A stretch of 64,000 nt of DNA. It comes from Neoscytalidium dimidiatum. Taxonomy: Eukaryota; Ascomycota; Dothideomycetes; Botryosphaeriales; Botryosphaeriaceae. A model generated the notes under the pieces. It saw only the letters and a list, made by a program, of their open reading frames with translations. It searched no databases and had not been told where the DNA came from. Position numbers and translations under genes: made by a program. The stretch is from NCBI GenBank assembly GCA_037367355.1, contig CM074697.1:3658001-3722000 (forward strand), written 5' to 3'. Numbering within the stretch: the first letter of the stretch is position 1; each line of letters begins with the position of its first letter. Positions 22,225 through 33,974 of the stretch are shown here, one piece after another.

Positions 22225-22954
22225 ATGTCCTCGCCACCGCCTTCCGAGCCCTCCCTCCCCCTCCGCAGCAACGTCGGCGGCGGCGCCGCCGCCGCCAGCA
22301 ACCCCGCCTCACCGGCACCGCAATCTCCCGTCGTCGGCGCCGACTCGCCCTCGACGCCCGACGTGCCCACTGCCGTCGGAGGCGGCGGCAGCGGCGAGGA
22401 GCAAGGAGGAGGAGGAGGCGGCGGCGAAGAAGCGGGCGCGGAGCTACCGATGACGATGGCGGCGTCGGTGATGCTGACAAGCCTGCCACGGGATGCGCGG
22501 AGCGCGCTGGAGGGCGCGGGGGATGTGGGCGTCGATAAGGGTGAGTATCTTACTGTACTGCTCTTTTTGATGCTTCATTTTGCCCCTCTTTCTCTCTCTC
22601 TCTCTCTCTCTTGGCTCTTGACTGAACACATTGCGTTTTAGTGAAAATTCACTTTCGGGCCGTGGGGTCGGCGCCGGCGCTGCGGCAGCCGGTCAGGAAG
22701 CTGTCGTCGACGGCGCGCTTCGAGGCCGTGGTGCGGTTCCTGCGGAAGCAGCTGCGGCTGCAGGACCACGAAAGCGTGTTCTGCTATGTGAATAGCGTCT
22801 TCGCGCCGGGTCTGGATGAGGGGATTGGGAATCTGTGGAGGGTAGGTTGGCGTGCCTCTTTGAATGGGTCTGATGCTGATAGGAATGTGTGAAGTGTTTC
22901 AAAGTCAAGGATGAGCTCGTCGTGGCATATTCGATCACACCTGCATTTGGATGA
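22225..22954 (+). CDS. ATG12: Ubiquitin-like autophagy protein Atg12
   Basis: Three exons: 22225-22540, 22642-22841 and 22895-22954; 192 codons (191 aa). Atg12 is conjugated through its C-terminal Gly to Atg5; the conjugate acts as E3 for Atg8 lipidation in autophagosome formation. The first ~100 residues are a disordered Ala/Gly/Pro-rich extension coded by GC-rich trinucleotide runs. The ubiquitin-like fold follows: V-K-I-H-F-R-A-V-G-S-A-P, F-x-x-V-V-x-F-L-R-K-Q-L, V-F-C-Y-V-N-S-V-F-A-P, and G-N-L-W-R-C-F. The protein ends A-Y-S-I-T-P-A-F-G, so the conjugating Gly191 is already exposed, as is usual for Atg12. The CT repeat near 22590 lies inside intron 1. It converges on the panB gene with 222 bp between stops. 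Confidence 0.95.
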
Positions 22955-23176
22955 AAGTACTCAAAGGCATGGTGGTAGGTATCGGTCTAAACTTCTTATT
23001 CATTCAAGATGCCTGTTGGGTTAAGGCATATTCACCAACGCCTGACGCATGCAATGCCAGCGGTACAAGAGACGACGACGCCCCGAAGGAGGTAGCGACA
23101 GGGTATATCAAACAGCTGCAGACAAAGCACACATGGCCACCTGTTTCCATCATCGTCACATCATTCATCTCCCTCA

Positions 23177-24259
23177 CTACGCCTTCTCACTCTCTTTCAC
23201 CTTCTCCGCAAGCAATCTCTCAAACTCTGCGAGCTCCTCCTTGGGAATAGGATACGTGTGTTCAGGTGCAGGGTAGGCACGCGACTTGACTTCGTTCTTG
23301 TAGTCGGTAATGGCGCGCATGCTCTCCGTCCAGACATTGCCGTACTGTTTGACGAATTTGGGGAGGAAGCGGCCGGGTGAGAAGTTTCCGAGCATATCGA
23401 CCTGAACGAGGACTTGGCCGGAGCAGCCGTTACCGGCGCCGATGCCGATCGTCGGAATGCTCAGCTTCTTCGTCACCAAAGCCGCAACCTCGGGCGGTAC
23501 GGCTTCCAGAACCGTACCGAACGCACCAGCTTCTTGCACGGCGAGGGCATCTTGCAACAACTTGAGAGCGCCGGCTGTGGATTTGCCTTGCACGCGGAAA
23601 CCGCCGAGGGCATTCTGGCGCTGGGGTGTCAGACCGATGTGCGCGAGGACAGGAATGCCGGCGCGGGTGATCTTGGCGATAGTGGGTGCCATTTCGATAC
23701 CGCCCTCAAGCTTGACGCCCTGCATGCGGCCTTCCTTGACCATGCGGATGGCCGACTCCAGGGCTTGTTCGGGTGCGATTTCGTACGATCCCATAGGCAG
23801 GTCGCCAACCTGAAGGCGTTCGCATTAGCAACTGTACATAGGATCAATAGTAGAGAAATGACTGACAGTGAAGGAAGACTTGGTAGCACGCGCAACAGAG
23901 CGGCAGTGCACTAGCATGTCCTCCAACGTGACCTCGCTTGTATCCTCCATACCCATGGCAACCATAGCGAGGCTGTCGCCAACTAGAATAATGTCCATGC
24001 CGGCATGGTCGGCGAGGGTTGCGGAGGGGAAGTCGTATGCAGTGAGCACGGCGATAGGCTCGTTCTTGCGATGCAGCGCTTGCAGAGTGTTGAGCGTCAC
24101 CTTCTTGCGCAAGGGGGCAGACGGCGTGCCCATGGGTGAGTGCGAGCTGTTACGCATTTGCATGAGTGGCACGAGCAGAGCCGACGGCGGCGACGACTTG
24201 CGCAGCGCGGAGGCGCATCGCGCAGAGGGAATAAGGCAGTTCAGGACGGCACGCGACAT
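23177..24259 (-). CDS. panB: Ketopantoate hydroxymethyltransferase
   Basis: Two exons, 24259-23867 and 23809-23177, with a 57-nt intron (GTCAGT...TTCAG) give 342 codons (341 aa). The enzyme (3-methyl-2-oxobutanoate hydroxymethyltransferase, EC 2.1.2.11) adds a hydroxymethyl group from methylene-tetrahydrofolate to alpha-ketoisovalerate, the first committed step of pantothenate and CoA synthesis. Family motifs: T-A-Y-D-F-P-S-A and D-I-I-L-V-G-D-S-L-A near residues 72-95 (Mg-binding Asp), D-L-P-M-G-S-Y, V-K-L-E-G-G, H-I-G-L-T-P-Q and the T-I-G-I-G-A-G region. The ~45-residue basic, Ser/Arg-rich N-terminus is a probable mitochondrial presequence. Length is normal for fungi. Confidence 0.95.
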
Positions 24260-25463
24260 TTCGAGATGCGAATAAAACCAGTGCTCAACGGGGTTTTGAT
24301 GAAAAATGATGAAAACAGGTGCCTATGATGATTTGCGACCGCGGAGATGGGAGCGGAAGAGCCATCGTGGGCTGTGCGCGGCGGCTTTTATTACCTGAAG
24401 GTTCGTGATGTTTTCTGCTGCGCAGGCCAGAGTACGTTGGAGTTGTGGCCCTTTGGTTCCCTCGGCCCGGCCGGGAGCTGATAGCTGGCCTGGGGCTGGG
24501 GCTGGGGCTGGGGCCTGACCGCTGCAGGGTAAGATCAAGTCAAACAATGTCGGGGTTCCGGTCTTTGTCTGCCTGCCGTGAGCAGAACTGGTGCCGAGGC
24601 TGATGGCAGGGCGATGACATGACGTGCGGGGTGTATAGAGCGCTGGTGATGTTGGAGAGGTGAAAATGCACCTTGAGGGCTGCCCCTCGCTCGCCGTGGC
24701 CCACCCACCACTGCCTGCATGCGCCGCATTTCGATGAGGTGCTCGCTCCTAATTCCCTTATCGATACCGCCACCCGAGTCATGCCGAGAGGGGACGGAAT
24801 GTTAGCCTCAGGCAGCCGGCTTGTCCACCGCTCGGAAGGCAAGCGGGCTGAATGGGTCGATTTGGCCAGTCAAACACGCGTGTAACTGGCGCATTGTCTG
24901 TTTGCACTGATGCAGACAGCTGTGCCTTTGCTGCTGCTGCCGTGAGGCGGACCACCCCACTGCCGTGGCTCGCACACCTCATGACTTGGCCCTGGACTAT
25001 GACCCGGGCGGCGTGACTGCCGTCCGCGCGCCAATCATGACGAGACCGCTGCCAGCGCTGGCCGGCTCGCCGACTCACTCACCCCGACCTCGTCCTTCTT
25101 CTTCTACCTTCTGCCCAACCTGACCACCTCCACCAACTTCCCTCGCCCACAACGTCCCTATTCCACCGCCACTTTTCCGCCACGCCCCATTCAATCCACC
25201 TCCTGCGTTCAGCATTCACCCTCATCGGCCGCCGCCGCCTCTAAGCTCCCGACCCCCGCCATTGTCAGTCGAGCCACCACAAAGGGCGGCACACGCACAA
25301 CCCCCCCTACTTCCGGAGCACCATCGCGGGATCGCACCGGCTATTGGCAGCTTCAGCTACTTGAGCGATCGCCTGCGCTTCGCAGTTGCCTCCCGATCTC
25401 CCACCCCCGAGTGGACGACCACCCTTCACACTAGTCCGAGCTCCTGAGCATACAACCGCCACC
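24260..25463. other. Divergent panB / UBC8 promoter
   Basis: 1.2 kb without a gene. A GGGGCT hexamer runs near 24495-24520. The right third (25080-25460) is strongly C-rich and pyrimidine-rich, as expected for the UBC8 leader. ACGCGT occurs once near 24877. Confidence 0.5.
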
Positions 25464-26620
25464 ATGAGCAGCCCCAAGCGGAGGATCGAGACGGATGTAG
25501 GTCACACATACACGCCGCGTCTGCGGATCTAGAGAAAGAAGGGAATAAGAGGCTGACGGAGCGCTTTGCGCGCGGTGAATCTAGGTCATGAAGTATGTAG
25601 CAGGCAGCGTGACGGTGTATGGAATTCCTGTCGCTAACTGACTGGCAGGATGTATGTGTGATTGCCATCAAGGCTTCTTTTTGCCACCGTTGGAGCCTGC
25701 GCAAAGTACTAACGTAGCGCGTAGGCTGATGAGCGACTACGAGGTGACTCTAGTCAATGATAACAGTGAGTAGTCTCCTGTCAGAATAATTCCACCTTGT
25801 TTTTGTATGCTGATGATCTTACAGTGTTCGTCACCACCTGCCATCACAAAAAGGCGATATGCGCATAGAGGACTAACGGGAACCCAGGCAAGAATTCTAC
25901 GTGCGCTTCAAGGGACCGGAAGAGAGTATGGAACACACCTATATAGACACTCGCACCGTTCCTGTGCATTTCCCCGTGAGGTTTATTTTGTTAACTTCTG
26001 TTTGCAATGTGTAGCTCCCTTCGCCGGCGGTCTCTGGAAGATCCACGTCGAGCTGCCTGACCAGTACCCGTACAAAAGCCCCAGCATCGGTTTCGTGAAC
26101 CGCATCTTCCACCCCAATATCGACGAACTGTAAGCATGCTCTCGGTTGTGCTGGGCAGTGTTGCGCGTCCACACATCACTGAAATTCTGTAAAGGCCACT
26201 TTACTGAGAGGTATCGACATAGGTCCGGCTCCGTTTGCTTGGATGTCATCAACCAGACCTGGTCGCCCATGTACGACATGATCAACATCTTCGAAGTGTT
26301 CCTCCCACAGCTACTGCGCTACCCAAACCCTACCGATCCGCTGAATGGGGAGGCCGCTGCCCTGCTCATGCGGGAGCCGAAGAGCTATGATGCCAAAGTC
26401 CGAGGTGTGTATCAGAAGGCTCCAGCCGAGCAACAGTCACTTAGAACGACGGAGACATTCCTTTCTAACATTTCCGGCAGAGTACGTAAACAAGTACGCG
26501 TCAAAGGAAGCTGCCGATGATGCAGACGAGGACAGTGATGAGGAGGACGAGATGAGCTCAGTCGGCAGCTACGAGTCGGGCGACGACGAAGAGCCGGCGG
26601 GCAACATGGAGGAGATCTGA
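25464..26620 (+). CDS. UBC8: E2 ubiquitin-conjugating enzyme, UBC8/UBE2H type
   Basis: The frame needs nine exons: 25464-25496, 25585-25592, 25649-25651, 25725-25765, 25825-25825, 25888-25925, 26015-26129, 26223-26404 and 26481-26620; 561 nt, 187 codons (186 aa). The start [14 protein letters not shown] matches yeast Ubc8. UBC-fold motifs: H74-P-N, active-site Cys85 in [12 protein letters not shown], and D-P-L-N-G-E-A-A near 117. The acidic Ser/Asp/Glu tail after ~residue 150 is typical. Yeast Ubc8 acts in degradation of gluconeogenic enzymes. Exon 3 (GAT) completes Lys14 and begins Met15; exon 5 is a single T, the middle base of Met29. Each tiny exon is flanked by its own introns with donors (GTATGT, GTGAGT, GTTCGT) and branch sites (CTAAC, TACTAAC, CTGAT, ACTAAC). 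Skipping exon 3 costs one residue; skipping exon 5 breaks the frame unless other sites are used (see findings). Confidence 0.92.
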
Positions 26621-28210
26621 TATGTCGTGATTTCTTGCGCCCCAACAAGGCCGGCTTCCTCTTTCACGTTTTTCCCCTCGGTTCTGGATTATCATCCCCA
26701 CCCCATGCATCAGCGAGCATTCTTGAACACACCGGTTCCTATTTCCCCCGGGTTTCTTTCTGCAGATTGATCTTTTCGAATTGGGTATACTCGGCGTGGA
26801 GGGGTTCGGGTCGACGGATTGGGGGTTCATACTTTTTTTTTCTGCTTTCTGTTCAAGAGATAGCCTGAGTCGGGAACGGCACTGCTTTTGTTGCGGAATC
26901 TGTTCCTCTCTCCAGCGATGGATTAACAGGCTTCATTCGAACAGGGCTTGCTTGTTTGTAGGTATCGGCTGTTCGGTGGACATACATGTTTTCACCCCAA
27001 CACACACACACACACACACATTGGCGCAATGGGCGCATTTGGAGTAGTGTAATGGATAGGAGTACTTTGGGGAATAACCCGAAGAGGATGATTTTAAAGG
27101 AGAGAAGAGTAGGTAGGCTGGGGATGATTAATGAGAGATTGGTTTCTTATCTTGTTCCTTTAATTGATGAGGATTTGCTAGATATATGGAAGTGTGACGG
27201 ATGCCTGCATTCAAGACTCAAATTCACACTTCATCTCACACAATTACTTCCCATTCGACGTCGGAGGAAGAAGGTGGTTCAAGGCGCTTACGAGAGAGCA
27301 CACACCAAAAGGAGACTCACGTGTTCCAGAACCTCAAAGCATTACCGTTCCACTATATACCATCGTCCGATGAACAGTAGAAGGTTGCAAACCTGCCATT
27401 TCGAAGCCATGTTCTTTCGAAAGTAATAGAGGAAGAAAACTCAACTCGTTTGTTTCTTTGCAAGCCAGCCAGTTGCACACGCACAAATACGAAGAGTCAG
27501 AGCAGCATACACTCAATTAAGAAACCAAAACCATGGTTAGATCCGACTTGGTGGAATTTTTTTTACTGCTCCCAGCGAGGAAGTCCGAGGACAGCCCATA
27601 CTCCTCTGAATTATGAGTCTACTGGCACAAGTTGACTTGTATATCCAAAACCTTGGATCGGGAAGGTTCTCCTTTGCCTAGAAAATCCCAGTGGCGTTTT
27701 TATCCAGCTCTTTACTGATTGCGTTATCAGAAAGCATTCACAACTCATCACCATAGTTTCCTTTGCCATCTTCATGAGGTATAAGGGCAACCCGATACGT
27801 GCCGTAGCTCGACCGCACTCTGCAGTCCCCCTCTGGGTCCAACCGAAGCGCCCTGATTGCAGCGGCCCACAGAGGGTTCAGGACAGAGAATATGAAGAGA
27901 ACCCGAAAGAACTCTCACTGGTATTTCACCATGGCTTAGCATCGGCCGTGATCCTGCGCGTACGGGAATGTAAAGGCCTGCTCGCGTTCTACATCCAAAT
28001 ACAAGGCCTCATTACGGGAATGGCTCGTGCGAGATACTATGGCGTTGGAGTTGTTGAAATTCTGGCAGTAAGCTCACATGGCGTCGCCATTTGCTTCGCA
28101 ATGAAGCACTGCAGCGTCTGTTCAATTAGCTTGTACTTCCATATTAGATATTACTGATCATACGCAATAGATTCATCGAGACCTCTTACAGGGGCAACTG
28201 TTCATAGGCA
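26621..28210. other. Intergenic
   Basis: UBC8 3' side followed by non-coding DNA. Contains a CA dinucleotide run at 26999-27020. A plus-strand open frame at 27774-28157 has no family resemblance and poor codon quality. Confidence 0.4.
26999..27020. repeat. (CA)n microsatellite
   Basis: About eleven CA units in non-coding DNA downstream of UBC8. Confidence 0.85.
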
Positions 28211-28717
28211 TCATCTGACATGCGGATCCCCCGTTCTCTCCGCTGTGCCTGCATTAGTAGCATTCAGCCACACATAACACCGATCGGAACATTCGCCTTT
28301 ATGGACCGTGAGGTTGCTTTCATAGTTACTTATTCGTAGATTGTCTGTAACAATGAAGGTGTGGTCCTTGGTACTGATACCAAGTAAAGCTTTAGTTGTT
28401 GTAATGTAATCAGTCATGACCTTGTCAGTGCTGAAAGGCCGACATTGTAGGTAGGATCTCAGACGTGCTATGACGAGAAGGCGACCCTTGAAGGCTCTCC
28501 AGAAGACAATTCCGGAAGGGATCGCAAGGATCTGGAAGGGGACTACCACTGAGAAGATGCCAAAGAATGGTATTTGTGATAGCATGGAATTGGGAGTGGC
28601 GTATTCTTGCATTGCATGTAACATTCGAGCGACGACATGGTATGGGACCCAAGCAATGAGAAACCGTCCCACACGGCCGAATTTCGTGTTTCTGACAAGG
28701 GAAATTCATTTTGGGGG
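28211..28717 (-). CDS. Possible membrane-protein fragment
   Basis: The minus strand is open for ~168 codons without an in-frame ATG near its beginning, so it would be an internal or terminal exon, or a decayed gene. It contains two hydrophobic stretches (F-L-I-A-W-V-P-Y-H-V-V-A and P-F-F-G-I-F-S-V-V-V-P-F-Q-I-L-A-I-P) and ends in a Cys-containing region. No family recognised. It lies in a gene-poor region with no neighbour that explains it. An acceptor-like TTGTCAG lies near the upstream end. Treat as doubtful. Confidence 0.25.
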
Positions 28718-31700
28718 AGTGAAAGGAAGATCAGGCTAAATGAGAGTGACACCCACAAAACAAGACTACTCTAGGAGAAAATATCACGGAACGTTGTATG
28801 TGAGATTCCAGCTTGCTACTGGTGTAGTCGCATACTTGATAGAGCCTCGATTCAGCTGATTTATTTAGAATTGTGGCGACGGCGAGGGCTAACACCCCCT
28901 CCCGAGAAAAAAAGAAAAAGTGAGGAGTGTCAAAATATAGAAAATAACGATGTCAGGCTTTTCTTTTCTTCTCCTTTTGGAAAAATTACCTGTTCATGAT
29001 GCTCCATGGTGAATTTTGAGGCGTTGTCCTCTGATTGTATCACGTAAAGGATGTGTAATAGCTTCCAGGGAGTGAGGCAATAGTAGCTGTGAGATTGAAT
29101 TATCCTCATGAAACAGGATAGCCACATATAGTGTGAACAGGATGACGGTGTTTGTAAGAGAGTGATTACTGTGTCTCCGAGGGATTTCTGCTTGTCATTA
29201 ATATCACGGATTCAGCGCTAACGTCGGCTCGATAAGCTAAATTTATAAAAGGCAATAATATGAATAGGTGATTCGATCTCTCAATTAGCCGAAGCTGCCA
29301 TGGTTTTAATCTTCAACAGTGGCTGTGGTGTTTCTAGGGCGAAGCTGTTAATCTTAGTATGGTATCGCAATCGCTGGAGTTGACGGAGACCGAGTCGCAG
29401 AGCAGGAATATTTAGTGGATTGAAGGGACATAGTAGAAATGCGAAAGGATCTAGACTAACAGCGGCGAGTAGTTAGGCAGAATGCAATACGAAAGAGATA
29501 GTCGTCACGGAATACGCTGACCACTATCGGTAATCACCAGCAGTAGATGCAAGGAAGCAAGGTGTCCGTGACTTCTAACAGCATTTGCTGCGGATCATCT
29601 ACCACCCAGGCACATTGGCCCCCGGGATAGGGAAATTGGATGGACCGCGGATATTTCATATTCCAGACAATCTGCAAAACATCTTAGCCCCTTTTGAAAT
29701 CTTGTAAGATATGAGGCAACTCTCTGAATTTCCAACAATCCCCGGAGAAAAAAAAGTACTTTACTCACACTCTATTTATTTACTCGGCCTCATGGGCTCC
29801 ACACCACGATACTTATATCTACTGACGAAGGAGTACTATCACCTTTGCATGAATACCGTCTCAATTCCGGAACATGTCGAGGGTTCCAAAGTCCTTTTTA
29901 GCAGCGGTGGGGAGGAGTGAGAGCAATGTTTGTGTTTCGCACATCGAGCCATGAAGCCATGCGAAATGGAAGACAAGTCAAGCAAATGTATATCGGTCTG
30001 TGGTATATGGAGAACAACACCAAGACCAGGCCGCGCATAAAACATAAACATCTGCGCCAAATGCCAGAAAGAAAGATGATACTGTAGCTGATGGACAGCG
30101 AGACGTCGGGATTTTAGTAAACAGGTGACTTTCTGCCTACCAAGCACAAGGGAGATCTTTACGCGGATAACCGTAACGGTAGACTGGAGGGAATGATGTT
30201 CAGTTTCATGTCTTAGCTGCGCACCAAGTCATACTGATCTGCAGCAGTCGTTAGCTGCGATGACCACTTGTGAACATACAGGGATCTCGCTAGAGTTTAT
30301 TGGTCCTATGCGAGGATCGCGTATCCATGGTTAATTCGTAAAAGCAATATTTACATCGTCGGTTTTCTTCCCGAGGATGCCGACCTCACGGCCACAGCAT
30401 TGATAGGATAATCAAGATGGAACGCAGAATATGAAAACCAGAAGTGAGGTTGGAGTACTTCATGGGCTGTTGATTGTAGAATAGCCTCGGTGATTGCCTC
30501 TTTTTTGACGGAGCAACTATACTCCAGGCAACGCAAGATGCCGGTGGGGATTTCGGACTAAAAAATTTGCAGGTGCAGGTATATGGAAATGCAGCGAATA
30601 ATTAAGAGATTATGCTCGGGTTATTGGTCGAAAGCCCGGACATTTCAGGTCTGCAGGATGCATCGGACTCTGTAGATAATCGGGGGGAACACCACTGGTC
30701 CGGTAGCATCGAATGCCCCGAATATCCTTGTCCGACCTTGTTAAAAGGTTAATGCCGATGCACGTATCTAATCCATATGTAAGTTTTTCGTCAGTGCCAG
30801 GGCTTGTATGGTCCGGTACAGTCCACACTCTCGGACCAAATACTAGAACGTCGCGCGGATGTGCATGAAAACATTCAAGGACGTGAAAGAGTAGAGGAGC
30901 GATCGGAGACGGGATGCAAAACGGATACGGAAGCAGAAGGTCGTAAAAGATGCTGCGTAGAGCCCAGGGGTTGACGCCAGTAAGAGTAACTGGGGACTTT
31001 GCTATCAGCGCCCAAGACTTGTCCTAAAGCTGTTCGTACAGGCAAGCATGCCTGGCTGCGGAGGGCCGGGCCTCATCCTTCGGCTACTGCTGCAGGCCAT
31101 GTGAAGCAAGTAGTGGCGTGGGTCATGGGGGTTGCCAAGCCCGATGCTTGATCGCCTGGAAGGACGCCTTGTTAATAAGTGCTACAGGGTGAGATCTTGT
31201 GCTAAGGTCCAAGCAGGGAGAAAAGAAAAGTGATTAATAGCGCCATTGATGTACGTTGAAATAAGACATCTGTCATCCACTTGGAGCATACTAGTCTACT
31301 TTAGCGGTTATGGGTTCCCGTCCTTGCTGTGGGAATAACTCGCTCGCTTGTCCACGTCCCCCGGCGACCTCACGCCAACGGTGATCGGCAGTCATGCATC
31401 AAGGAGGAGAAACGGCAATCTCCTCCGCTAGCAGCGTCCCTGGTCGCATCCCCTGGCTAGCAGTCAACTTGGATCTCCATAGGCCTGAAAGCTTCTACGG
31501 ATAATTGTTGTGGTTATTCTCATTGGCTGGGAATTTGCACCGAGCAGTCGAGGACGGGAGGGCGGGTGGCCACTCGGACAGGCCACTGCTGGAACGTGAG
31601 GGGTCAACGCGACAGCTCGCACGTGGCGACCTCCCTGATCTTCCGCTTGGTGAGGTGTCAGCCAGGATGCCATATGGGCGTCGCACCCGTTAACTGGGCC

Positions 31701-33974
31701 CTGTGCGTTGTTCGAAGACAGCCTCGAGAACACCACACGGCCCTCCTCCACGAGCTGTGCCTCCTTCGAGAAACATGGTTGTGAAACAGAAGGGTCGCAC
31801 AGCGCCCGGCGAACGCCTTCGCGAACACTGTCTCTGTTCAGCCCTTCGTATCTGCGCTGTCGTCCGATGCAGAGCTCAGGGACGCCGGCCAGCGATTCGT
31901 GAAACGAGTCCTTGCTCTCGCAGCATGCAGTTCACGGACCTGCGTCATTTTGGGGCCGAGACGAATTGTTCGAGAAGAAGTGTGATGATCGTCAAGAGGG
32001 CGAGCTGCGAATAATGTAAATTTGGAAAAGCATGGAGATGTGGAGACACGATGGTGGAGGCGTGCAGCAGGCAGCGCGAGGCTTTGCAGGGGCTTGGCGA
32101 GAAATGATGCAGGGAGCACGTTTTCCAAATGAGTTCTGTCGTACAGTGACCGGTCATTCCGAGAAACGGGAAAAGGAGCAATAGACAGCCGGCGCTGCTC
32201 GTGCCAATAGGATTGGCAGCTGGCAGCATCGCAGTTCGCCGGGCCCGTGGTGGCAGCAAGCGTTTGCTAGAAGGGGACGGCGGTCCAGAGCCGGCAAATG
32301 ACAACGTTCTCCGCGCGCCTATGGAAGAGCGCGCCGCAACTGATCGCCGGCGCTGAAGGGGCGGACATAAAAGGAGCCATCACATATTCCCGGGCATATG
32401 CGCGTGTGAAACGCGTCTCTTGGGAGGGCCAATCAGCTGGGGGCCTTCCAGAAGAAAAAAGCAAACTACGGAAGGCGAGCTCGCTCGCTAAGGCATGACG
32501 AGCAGGACCTGCATTGGTCTCCGCGGCTTGCCCGTCTTATTTTTCGCGGGTTGATGGTGGGCTCGGGCGACGCAAGATCAGCCTGTGCCGCTCGTATTGG
32601 TGGCAGTTGAAACAAGAGACAAGGTCTCGCGTGAGGAGGGTTGAAGGGTGGTGAGCAGCCCACATAAGCGACGCGTGGTAGTGGGCGGAGTGCGTATGAT
32701 GGGCCTCCTGTTCCCAAGCTGGCGGGCCCAGCACATGGCAACCCTCAGGGCTGACGATCCGCCTGCTCGTCTAGGGGCTCGGTGTTGAAGGACCGAACGC
32801 AGGGCGCGACCCGGGCTATGACGGCAGCGGTCGCTCCACCGCGCCCGGCACAGAGGCACGAGGGGCGCGCAGAGGGCAGTTGGAGGGGTGGAATTCCGCG
32901 GCGGGACGCCCACGGACAGGCGGTGTCCCTGGCGGGGGCTCGTCAACAGCGCGATCGGCCGTGGGCTCGGCGCGTCGAGATGAGATGATTTCACTCAGCC
33001 CTGCGGCGGGCGGAGCGTGGAGGGTGGGCCGGGCTCTGGGTGCCAAGGGCAGGTCAGCCAGCTGCTTGGTCCAGACGGCGACAGGATTCGAGTGAGATGC
33101 GGCACAGCACAGCTGGTGGGACAGTGCGGCTCCTGCAGGTGCGTGGCGTCGGCGGGCTGCAGCGAGACGGTTTGGGAGAAGCGGATCAGCAGGCGTTGCT
33201 TCTGGAAGAGTGGCCGGCGTGGAGATTGGCCCAGCACAGACGGAGGCGAGTTCTGACGGTCGGCTCGGGCGGGAGACGCTGTTTCAGGGCGGCTGCAGGC
33301 CACACGTGGAGGCGCTGGACGCTGGACGCTGGACGCTGGACGCTGGACGCTGGATGCTGGGCACTGGACGCGGCGGGCGCGCAGGCGGGCGTGCCTGTGC
33401 TGGGGCTGGTGCGGTACTGCGAGCGCGGGCTGGCGGCGACTCGCGCTGCTGCTGCTGTCGCTGCCGCTGCCGCTGCTCTGCGATCACCACACGCCGCCGC
33501 GACGAATCTTCATGCGGCGTCTCGCACATATTGCGCACTGCAGATCCGCACTCGCGCGCGATCGGAGATATACACGCGCAGGGCGGCGCGCTGGAGCGGC
33601 GCCGCGGCTTGCGACCATCGCGCGCTGGCTATGGCTGGAGCTGGGGCCCTAAGCTGCGAGCGCACCCCTGCGTCTCCTAACCCTACATAGAGCGCCCTCT
33701 CTACAACACTAGGGCCGTCTTTTGGCCATACGCCTTCCGCCCTCCTGCAGGCCACCGCGCCCGTTTCACTCTCGCACCCAGCGCTCACCCTACAAACGTC
33801 GCGCCTCCCGCCCTCGCCCGCTGCTGCATCGCTCGCTCCCTCGCCGCCCTGCCCCCAGAGCCCACGGCCACGCCCCGAGCTCGACGACGACACCACTGGA
33901 CTCCAGGGGCCCTCGCCCGCCGCTGATGCACCAAGCACCCCGACGCGGATGATTCCCTCGCCAACGTCGTCTCA
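28718..33974. other. Gene-poor region
   Basis: More than 5 kb without a convincing gene. 28,800-31,300 is comparatively A+T-rich with frequent stops in all frames. From ~31,400 the G+C content rises and overlapping frames on both strands (31,464-33,690) look like chance ORFs in GC-rich DNA. The last ~300 bp is a C-rich leader of the kinase gene. A heptamer tandem repeat lies at 33314-33369 and CTG/CCG-type runs near 33450. Confidence 0.45.
33314..33369. repeat. 8 x GCTGGAC heptamer tandem repeat
   Basis: Eight consecutive heptamers. The first five are identical; the sixth to eighth each differ by one base or two (GCTGGAT, GCTGGGC, ACTGGAC). It lies ~600 bp upstream of the kinase start. No function is evident. 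Confidence 0.85.

Noticed and set aside
32995..33938. Long open frames around 33.0-33.9 kb on both strands
   Set aside because: They come from GC-rich repeats (heptamers, CTG/CCG runs) and the kinase leader.
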